DNA from: an uncultured Bacteroidia bacterium
GTDB lineage: Bacteria; Bacteroidota; Bacteroidia; Bacteroidales; UBA932
Reading direction: 5' to 3'
Length of the DNA: 5,985 bases
Assembly (NCBI GenBank): GCA_902795785.1
Contig: CADBMK010000002.1
Coordinates: forward strand, 1-5,985
Part shown: piece by piece, positions 1-4,866 of the stretch
Position numbering within the stretch: position 1 is the stretch's first letter
Layout of the letters: each line of letters begins with the position of its first letter
The notes under the pieces: model-generated
Seen by the model: the letters and a program-made list of their open reading frames with translations, nothing else
What the model was told of the DNA's origin: nothing
The model's database searches: none
Made by a program: the position numbers and the translations under genes

Positions 1-293
1 ATCAATGCCACACCTATACCCCTAGGAAGCCATTCCGCAAGAATGATGATTTCAAAAACAGCAATGGCTTCGGCGAACGGTCTTGGCAGCGGGCTGGTTC
101 GTCCGGAGCCCGTGGCCGCCCGCGGCCTCGTGAGCGGGGGAACCACAAGCGAAGCGCAGTGGTGGGATGAGCGGCAGCGAAGGCGTACGGATGACATCAG
201 TCTGCCGCCAAGACCGTTCGCCGACCCCTTTGCTGTTTTTGAAATCATCATTCTTGCGGAATGGCTTCCTAGGGGTATAGGTGTGGCATTGAT
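1..293. repeat. Large imperfect palindrome (96-base inverted arms, 101-base centre), candidate palindromic repeat element
   Basis: Bases 1-96 are the reverse complement of 198-293, base 1 pairing with 293. The outer 64 positions match perfectly. The inner 32 have six mismatches (at 65, 68, 69, 88, 91 and 93), so identity is 90/96. The centre, 97-197, is GC-rich and holds a smaller perfect hairpin, GGCCG at 114-118 with CGGCC at 123-127. Because base 1 is also the first base of the window, the left arm may continue outside. Both strands stay open for about 90-100 codons (43-345 plus, 52-330 minus), but these frames face each other over the palindrome, resemble no protein family I know and are probably not genes. 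Transcribed from either side, the region would form a very stable hairpin. It could be a non-autonomous mobile or MITE-like repeat, a structured RNA, or a 3' boundary element for the regulator gene at 423-872. No transposase or recognised end sequence is visible. The structure is certain; the nature of the element is inference. Confidence 0.85.
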
Positions 294-374
294 GAGAATG
301 ACTTGGCCTCCAGGGCGGGGTCATACTCACAAATCGGCCTCCTAGGCCTTTGTCTGGCCCAAGGATGAGAATGA
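291..374. repeat. 11-base direct repeats flanking a 62-base segment with short inverted ends
   Basis: GATGAGAATGA occurs at 291-301 and again at 364-374. The 62 bases between them (302-363) begin with CTTGGCC and end with GGCCCAAG, a near-perfect inverted end pair with one extra base. They also contain a perfect small hairpin, GGCCT at 336-340 and AGGCC at 344-348. The arrangement looks like a tiny insertion with a target duplication, but the first direct repeat overlaps the last three bases of the large palindrome. It could equally be part of that repeat element or a chance result in repetitive non-coding DNA. Confidence 0.5.
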
Positions 375-422
375 TGTTTTTAAAATGACATTTTGCGGGG
401 CGTCGGGCTAAGCCTCGGGCGC
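294..422. other. Non-coding stretch between the palindrome and the regulator gene
   Basis: This is the downstream side of the minus-strand regulator gene. I see no credible coding sequence. Besides the direct repeats described separately, it holds a perfect 13-base palindrome-like hairpin at 382-394 (AAAATG, A, CATTTT). It also has an imperfect GC-rich hairpin around 400-421 centred on GGCTAAGCC (406-414). Neither is followed by a clear T tract in the minus direction, so no intrinsic terminator for the regulator gene can be called with confidence. Confidence 0.5.
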
Positions 423-872
423 CTAGACTCTCTTCTTTGCCGGGTGGCAGATAATCTGGACATCGACGTAGTCTACTTTGTAGCCTCTGAAACGTCGCTT
501 TTCAAGCCGCTCTTCGATGATTGCGTTAAGTTCTTCATCGATGACATCCTTGTACTCGTTGTTCTCGGTGTCATAGAGGTGGAAGTGCTTGAAAGTGTTT
601 ACGTCGAAATACATTTTGTTGTTGGCGCTCGTTCTCCTCTGATAAATTCCGATAGCAGCCATTTGGGAAAGCACATTGTAAACTGACGCGGTGGTAACCT
701 TGGTGTCTGATATGGACGGGATCTCGTCACAGACGGCATCTACTGAGGCGTGCCCCAGTCTCAGCATGGCCTGATGTACGGCCAGCCTCTGCGGAGTGGC
801 TTTAAACCCGCTTTTCCGAAGGATCTCCTTTACTTCTTCTATGGAAGGTGCTTTTCGTGGGATAGTATTCAT
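423..872 (-). CDS. Fur/PerR-family transcriptional regulator lacking CxxC zinc motifs
   Basis: This encodes a 149-residue protein of the ferric-uptake-regulator family, cytosolic metal-dependent DNA-binding repressors for iron, zinc or peroxide responses. The N-terminal winged helix is clear: GFKATPQRLAVHQAM at 22-36, HASVDAVCDEI at 41-51, and the recognition-helix segment TTASVYNVLSQMAAIGI at 60-76. The dimerisation domain starts near KMYFDVN (86-92) and keeps the metal-ligand-like HFH at 96-98 plus acidic residues D101, E103, D109, D112 and E113. The two CxxC pairs that hold structural zinc in many Fur and PerR proteins are absent; only C48 and one cysteine near the C-terminus remain. I chose ATG at 872. 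A frame-extending TTG at 881 adds three residues but overlaps the likely -7 promoter box. The gene is divergent from trxB, which hints at a redox or peroxide role (inference). A Fur, Zur or PerR assignment cannot be made; the family call is firm. Confidence 0.92.
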   Translation of the reverse strand: MNTIPRKAPSIEEVKEILRKSGFKATPQRLAVHQAMLRLGHASVDAVCDEIPSISDTKVTTASVYNVLSQMAAIGIYQRRTSANNKMYFDVNTFKHFHLYDTENNEYKDVIDEELNAIIEERLEKRRFRGYKVDYVDVQIICHPAKKRV

Positions 873-878
873 CGTAGA

Positions 879-886
879 CAAATATA
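879..886 (-). promoter_or_regulatory. Likely -7 promoter box of the Fur-family gene
   Basis: Read on the minus strand this is TATATTTG, an exact match to the Bacteroidota -7 consensus TAnnTTTG. It ends seven bases before the ATG at 872, so transcription would start at about 873-876 and give an almost leaderless message. No good -33 TTTG was found at the expected spacing, so the call rests on one box and its position. Confidence 0.5.
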
Positions 887-909
887 TAATAAATAAACAT
901 TAATTTGGC

Positions 910-917
910 TATATTTG
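910..917 (+). promoter_or_regulatory. Likely -7 promoter box of the trxB operon
   Basis: TATATTTG matches the Bacteroidota TAnnTTTG element exactly and lies 31 bases before the trxB ATG, predicting a start of transcription near 921-924 and a leader of about 25 bases. A -33 TTTG at about 20 bases upstream is not evident. The leader contains a near-tandem repeat, TGTACATCAAA at 923-933 and TGTGCATCAAA at 935-945 (10 of 11 identical). Confidence 0.5.
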
Positions 918-948
918 TATTCTGTACATCAAATTGTGCATCAAAAAC

Positions 949-1875
949 ATGGAAAGGACCAAATTACTCATAGTCGGCGGAGGACCAGCGGGTTACACGG
1001 CTGCGCTATATGCTGCGAGAGCGGCTCTTTCTCCTATTCTTTACGAGGGTATGGAACCTGGTGGGCAGTTGACCACCACCACACTTGTGGAGAATTATCC
1101 GGGATTCAAGGATGGGGTTGACGCCAACGAACTTATGGGAGCGATGCGCTCTCAGGCGGAAAGGGTAGGCGCCACCATACGCAGCGGTTCCGTCTCATCC
1201 ATAGACCTTTCTTCAAGGCCGTTCAAGGCGGTGATAGACGGAAAGGATGAGATAGAGGCTGACTCCGTAATCATAGCCACGGGCGCTACCGCCCGTTATC
1301 TCGGCATTCCGTCTGAGCAGAAATTCCGCGGAATGGGTGTATCGGCCTGTGCCACCTGTGACGGTTTCTTCTATCGAAAGAAGGATGTAGCGGTGGTTGG
1401 TGGCGGAGACACGGCCTGTGAGGAAGCAACTTATCTTGCAGGACTCTGCAGGAAGGTCTATATGATAGTCCGCCGTGACGAACTTCGGGCGTCAAAGGCT
1501 ATGCAGCAGAGGGTTATGGGTACGGAGAACATCGAGATTCTCTGGAACTGCAACACTCAGGAAATACTCGGTGACGAGGAAGGTGTGACGGGAGCCAGAC
1601 TTTTGCGCAAGGATGGCGAGGTTTTTGATATCAAGATCGACGGCTTTTTCCTTGCAATCGGCCATCATCCGAATTCGGACCTTTTTGCCAAGTGGGTGGA
1701 GACGGACCAGAACGGCTACATAGTGACCAGAGGCAAGGGTTCCGCCACAAATGTGGAAGGCGTTTTTGCTGCGGGTGACGTTCAGGACCCTACTTACAGG
1801 CAGGCCGTTAATGCGGCCGCTTCCGGATGCAGGGCCGCACTCGATGCGGAGAAGTTCCTCAAAAGCCTCAAATAG
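949..1875 (+). CDS. trxB: Thioredoxin reductase (NADPH, low-molecular-weight type)
   Basis: This 308-residue FAD enzyme passes electrons from NADPH to thioredoxin in the cytosol, maintaining reduced protein thiols and feeding peroxide-removing and ribonucleotide-reducing enzymes. Visible signatures, in order: the FAD-binding GGGPAG at 10-15 near the N-terminus; the redox-active pair C134-A-T-C137 followed by D138; the NADPH-binding GGGDTACEEA at 151-160 with the phosphate-contacting R175, R176 and R180; and the C-terminal FAD motif FAAGDV at about 273-278 followed by YRQAV. Length is normal for the family. I chose ATG at 949 because it places the FAD motif at the usual distance from the N-terminus; the in-frame TTG at 934 adds five unlikely residues. 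It is the first gene of the plus-strand run, divergent from the Fur-family regulator, and ends 21 bases before bamD. Confidence 0.97.
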   Translation: MERTKLLIVGGGPAGYTAALYAARAALSPILYEGMEPGGQLTTTTLVENYPGFKDGVDANELMGAMRSQAERVGATIRSGSVSSIDLSSRPFKAVIDGKDEIEADSVIIATGATARYLGIPSEQKFRGMGVSACATCDGFFYRKKDVAVVGGGDTACEEATYLAGLCRKVYMIVRRDELRASKAMQQRVMGTENIEILWNCNTQEILGDEEGVTGARLLRKDGEVFDIKIDGFFLAIGHHPNSDLFAKWVETDQNGYIVTRGKGSATNVEGVFAAGDVQDPTYRQAVNAAASGCRAALDAEKFLKSLK

Positions 1876-1896
1876 ACAGAATACTCAAACTTTAAA

Positions 1897-2778
1897 ATGA
1901 AGCATTTAAAACTCTTTATTCCAGCAGCCCTGACCTGCGTGATGACGCTTTCATCCTGCAGGGCTCAGTTCGACAATCTTTTGAACAGCACTGACACCGA
2001 CATGAAATATACGGCGGCGTTCGAGTATTTCAATGACGGAAAATACAATAAGGCTGCCCAGATCTTCGAATCTCTTTCAGTCCTTATGAACGGAACCGAA
2101 AGAGACGATACCGTACAGTATTACTGGGGCCTGAGCAACTATAGGGCGAAGGATTATTATGATGCGGAAACCAACTTTGCAAAGTTCATCGAGACTTTCC
2201 CGAGAAGCCCGTTCACAAGCGAGGCGTCTTTTCTGAGAATCGACTGTCTCTATCGTCAGACATACAGGTATGAGCTTGACCAGAACCCTACAAGGACCGC
2301 CATCCAGGCCATCAACGAGTATCTCGTTGAGGAAAAGACCGGAACTCACAGGGATGTCTGCAACAATATGCTCAAGGACCTTCAGCAGAGACTTGACAAG
2401 AAGGAATTCGAGAATGCCCGTCTCTATTATAAGATGGAGGACTACAAGGCGTCAAGGGTTGCCTTCAAGAATGTCCTTAAGAACAATGCGGATAATCAGT
2501 ACAGGGAGGATGTCCTCTATTATACGGCAATGTCTTCTTACAAATACGCCGCGATGAGCGTGGCAAAGAAGCAGAAAGAACGTTATCTCGTCTTTGTTGA
2601 CGATTACTATAACTTCATCAGCGAGAATCCTGATTCAAAATACCGCAGGGTGCTTGACGTAATGTTCCGCCGCAGCCAGAAGGCGCTTGGACGTTACAGC
2701 GGCAGCGACGATGACCTTGAGGAGAAGGCGAAGGATTTTGAGAAGATGAAGAAGCTTCTGGAAAAAGATAAAAAATAA
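1897..2778 (+). CDS. bamD: Outer-membrane assembly lipoprotein BamD
   Basis: This 293-residue lipoprotein is a component of the BAM complex that inserts beta-barrel proteins into the outer membrane. The N-terminus has a lysine-containing start, a hydrophobic stretch (about 6-18) and a lipobox L18-S19-S20-C21, so C21 is the expected lipidated residue. The rest is alpha-helical and TPR-like: AAFEYFNDGKYNKAAQIFESL at about 40-60, then YYWGLSNYRAKDYYDAETNFAKFIETFP, and later ENARLYYKMEDYKASRVAFKNVL, each following the small-large hydrophobic spacing of TPR helices. The SPFTSEASFLRIDCLY stretch is typical of the family. It is somewhat longer than the E. coli protein and ends in a highly charged tail (DDDLEEKAKDFEKMKKLLEKDKK region), as is common in Bacteroidota. 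No Shine-Dalgarno sequence precedes the ATG. The order trxB-bamD with a 21-base gap suggests co-transcription. Confidence 0.93.
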   Translation: MKHLKLFIPAALTCVMTLSSCRAQFDNLLNSTDTDMKYTAAFEYFNDGKYNKAAQIFESLSVLMNGTERDDTVQYYWGLSNYRAKDYYDAETNFAKFIETFPRSPFTSEASFLRIDCLYRQTYRYELDQNPTRTAIQAINEYLVEEKTGTHRDVCNNMLKDLQQRLDKKEFENARLYYKMEDYKASRVAFKNVLKNNADNQYREDVLYYTAMSSYKYAAMSVAKKQKERYLVFVDDYYNFISENPDSKYRRVLDVMFRRSQKALGRYSGSDDDLEEKAKDFEKMKKLLEKDKK

Positions 2779-2786
2779 TTGAAACT

Positions 2787-2818
2787 TTTGTATACGGCCG
2801 TGAGGTAAAGTATATAGA
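2787..2818 (+). promoter_or_regulatory. Possible internal promoter before the omega-like gene
   Basis: The 60-base gap after bamD contains TTTG at 2787-2790 and, 20 bases on, TATATAGA at 2811-2818. Spacing fits the Bacteroidota -33/-7 arrangement, but the second box matches only the first half of TAnnTTTG. The predicted leader would be about 17 bases. This is the widest gap inside the plus-strand run, which makes a separate promoter plausible. Confidence 0.3.
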
Positions 2819-2838
2819 AAGCAATTGAAAACAGTATA

Positions 2839-3198
2839 ATGGAAAACAAGACAAAAAAGATCCCTACAAACACAATTACCAGGGACATTAAAGATCTCGC
2901 AGCTCCTACGGGAAACATCTACGAGAGCGTTGTGATTCTCTACAAGAGGGCCAACCAGATTGCAATCGCCGAGAAGAAAGAACTCAACAAGAAACTTGAG
3001 GAGTTCAGGAACGAGCGCGATACTATGGAAGAGGTTTTCGAGAACAGGGAACAGATTGAAATTTCTAAGTATTATGAGCGCCAGCCTAAGCCGGACCTCG
3101 TGGCTATTTCAGAGTTCGAGGACGGTGAAATCTGGTACAGGACCGCTGGCCAGGAGTCTTCAAAGGAGGATACAAAGCCTGTCGTCCCTGAAGACTAA
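2839..3198 (+). CDS. rpoZ: RNA polymerase omega/Rpb6-like subunit (Bacteroidota type)
   Basis: This 119-residue protein resembles the divergent omega (RpoZ, Rpb6-like) subunit annotated in Bacteroidota, which helps fold and hold the beta-prime subunit of RNA polymerase. The core T24-G-N-I-Y-E-S-V-V-I-L-Y-K-R-A-N-Q-I41 parallels the bacterial omega segment with an IGN start, hydrophobic helix and K/R-R-A-R/N-Q end. It is followed by a charged helix (about 46-75) and by the EVFENREQIEISKYYERQPKP block (starting near 64), which I associate with the Bacteroidota family. The C-terminal 20 residues are acidic and low in complexity. ATG at 2839 is the only sensible start. It sits in the usual place downstream of bamD and 9 bases before recN. 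The family assignment is by pattern; the polymerase role is inferred from the family. Confidence 0.85.
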   Translation: MENKTKKIPTNTITRDIKDLAAPTGNIYESVVILYKRANQIAIAEKKELNKKLEEFRNERDTMEEVFENREQIEISKYYERQPKPDLVAISEFEDGEIWYRTAGQESSKEDTKPVVPED

Positions 3199-3207
3199 AC
3201 TTTTGAT

Positions 3208-4866
3208 ATGATAAGAAATCTCCTTATCAGGAATTACATTTTGATAGACTCTCTGGAAATTTCTTTTCCTGAGGGTCTTGTCATTATTACCGGACAGACG
3301 GGCGCGGGTAAGTCCATTATCCTGGGCGCCCTGTCACTTGTGCTCGGCGGGAAGGCTGATGCCTCGCTGATAGCCGAGGGTGCTGACAGCTGTGTGGTTG
3401 AGGCGGAGTTTTCCGCCCCTGAAGACCTGAAGGAGATTCTTGAGGAGGCCGGTGTGGAGTGGAACGAGGACGGTTCGCTTCTTGTCAGGAGGGTGATTTA
3501 TTCATCCGGACGTTCACGTTCGTTCATCAACGATGCTCCCGCAGCCCTGCCTCTTCTGTCGGAGATTTCCGGCAAACTTGTCGATATTCATTCCCAGCAC
3601 AGGACCCTGCTGCTTTCCGACCATTCCTTCCAGCTTTCTATGCTGGACCATTTTGCCGAAAACAGTGAGGACCTCAGGCTTTGCAGGAGTGCTTTTGCCA
3701 GGGTATCGGCCCTTTCGGCTGAACTCCGTGATGTGGAGGAACGCCTTTCCAGGGCTCACGCCGACAAGGAGTATAACGAGGCCCGCTTCCGTCAGCTTGA
3801 CGAGGCTAAACTCCGCGAGGGAGAACTTGAGGAACTTGACGCGGAGCAGAAGCAGCTTGCAAATGCCGAACAGATTAAGGAAAGCCTCTCACGTGTGGCT
3901 GAACTTTTCAGCAGCGAAGAGGGAATGTCCATTTCCGCTTCATTGAAGGAAATCGGCAAGACATTCCACAGCCTTTCCAAGTATATTCCATCCCTGGAGG
4001 AACTTTCCAACAGGGTTGAGTCATCCCGTCTTGAACTCGAGGATATTGAAGCCGAGGCGGATTCCGTCAATTCCGCCACCGAACTGTCCGAGGAGAGACT
4101 CGCTGCAGTGGAAGAAAGGATGAGCCTCCTCTATGACCTTATGAAGAAGCACGGCTGCGCCAACGTTACGGAGCTGATTGCGGCCAGGGAGAATTATGCT
4201 TCCACCCTCTTCGATCTGGATTCTCTTGAGTCCAGGCGCGATGAGATTGCTTCAGATCTTCAGAAGGCCAGGAAGGAATACGAGACCGTATCTTCAAGGC
4301 TTCACGAGAGCCGTACCGAGGCCTGCGGCATATTTGCCCTTACCGTGCGCGATTCCATCCGCTCCCTTGAACTGGAAAAGGCTGAGTTCGTAGTGGACAT
4401 TGTTCCTTCGGAACCTGGAATCACGGGAACGGATGCCGTAAGATTCCTGTTTTCTTCAAACGGAACCGCACCTGTGGACATTGCCAAGTGCGCTTCCGGC
4501 GGTGAGATGTCACGCATTATGCTCTGCCTTAAGGCCATGATGGCAAGATACACCAAGATGCCTACTATGGTATTCGATGAGATTGATACCGGAGTATCGG
4601 GCAGCGTGGCTGACAAGATGGGTTCCATGATCTGCGATATGGGCAGGGACATGCAGGTGTTTGCCATCACTCATCTCCCTCAGGTGGCCGCCAAGGGGCA
4701 GGCTCACTATCTCGTTTCAAAGAGTGACGAGGGCGGCAGGACGGTTACAACAATAAAAAAACTCTCCCACGAAGAGAGAGTTTATGAGATTGCCAGAATG
4801 CTGAGCGGATCCACAGTCACGGAAGCCGCAGTTTCCAACGCAAAAAGTCTTATTGAACAAGTGTAA
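3208..4866 (+). CDS. recN: DNA repair ATPase RecN (SMC-like)
   Basis: This 552-residue protein, the normal length for RecN, is an SMC-like ATPase that acts on DNA double-strand breaks with RecA in recombinational repair. The N-terminal ATPase half has MIRNLLIRNYILIDSLEISF and the Walker A motif G29-Q-T-G-A-G-K-S36. QHRTLL at about 130 is the family's Q-rich block. Residues about 155-370 are charged, heptad-like and form the coiled-coil arm. The C-terminal half carries the ABC signature S430-G-G-E433, the Walker B VFDEIDTGVSG with D457-E458, and ITHLPQVAA, whose histidine is the switch residue. The end, KKLSHEERVYEIARMLSG, is typical. It lies only 9 bases after the omega-like gene, so probably shares its message. 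Its last 17 bases overlap the convergent minus-strand gene, and its codons at 4755-4783 also encode that gene's terminator hairpin. Confidence 0.97.
   Translation: MIRNLLIRNYILIDSLEISFPEGLVIITGQTGAGKSIILGALSLVLGGKADASLIAEGADSCVVEAEFSAPEDLKEILEEAGVEWNEDGSLLVRRVIYSSGRSRSFINDAPAALPLLSEISGKLVDIHSQHRTLLLSDHSFQLSMLDHFAENSEDLRLCRSAFARVSALSAELRDVEERLSRAHADKEYNEARFRQLDEAKLREGELEELDAEQKQLANAEQIKESLSRVAELFSSEEGMSISASLKEIGKTFHSLSKYIPSLEELSNRVESSRLELEDIEAEADSVNSATELSEERLAAVEERMSLLYDLMKKHGCANVTELIAARENYASTLFDLDSLESRRDEIASDLQKARKEYETVSSRLHESRTEACGIFALTVRDSIRSLELEKAEFVVDIVPSEPGITGTDAVRFLFSSNGTAPVDIAKCASGGEMSRIMLCLKAMMARYTKMPTMVFDEIDTGVSGSVADKMGSMICDMGRDMQVFAITHLPQVAAKGQAHYLVSKSDEGGRTVTTIKKLSHEERVYEIARMLSGSTVTEAAVSNAKSLIEQV
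4755..4783 (-). terminator. Intrinsic terminator of the minus-strand gene, embedded in recN
   Basis: Read on the minus strand, an eight-base perfect stem (AAACTCTC with GAGAGTTT, plus-strand 4776-4783 and 4759-4766) with a nine-base loop is followed directly by a T run: seven consecutive A residues on the plus strand at 4755-4761, three of them in the stem. It begins 66 bases past the stop of the 4850-5985 gene. On the plus strand only three T residues follow, so it should act mainly in the minus direction. It overlaps recN codons for the conserved KKLSHEERV stretch. Confidence 0.75.

Larger units (their letters stand above)
879..917. promoter_or_regulatory. Divergent control region with mirrored -7-like boxes
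   Basis: CAAATATA at 879-886 and TATATTTG at 910-917 are perfect inverted copies separated by 23 AT-rich bases. Each is the -7-like box of the gene it faces. The AT-rich core between them (887-907) has further partial symmetry around base 898 and resembles the general character of Fur/PerR operators, though I cannot match a specific box. Binding of the neighbouring regulator here, controlling itself and trxB, is a reasonable inference. Confidence 0.4.

Noticed and set aside
97..197. Invertible DNA switch: 101-base segment between inverted repeats
   Set aside because: The arms are much longer than typical recombination sites, the centre contains no promoter box facing a gene, and no invertase gene is visible.
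400..421. Intrinsic terminator for the Fur-family gene
   Set aside because: The GC-rich hairpin around GGCTAAGCC is imperfect and is not followed by a T tract in the minus direction.
393..686. Plus-strand open frame of 97 codons
   Set aside because: It is the antisense shadow of the clear Fur-family gene and resembles no protein family.
934..948. TTG start five codons upstream for trxB
   Set aside because: The ATG at 949 gives the family's usual N-terminus with the FAD motif at residues 10-15; the upstream codons look like leader.
2618..2918. Minus-strand frames over the end of bamD and start of the omega-like gene
   Set aside because: The hydrophobic-looking peptides arise from reading lysine/glutamate-rich codons on the opposite strand; they overlap two well-supported genes.
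3459..4393. Alternative plus- and minus-strand frames inside recN
   Set aside because: They are frame shadows of recN, whose frame is uninterrupted and carries all expected motifs.
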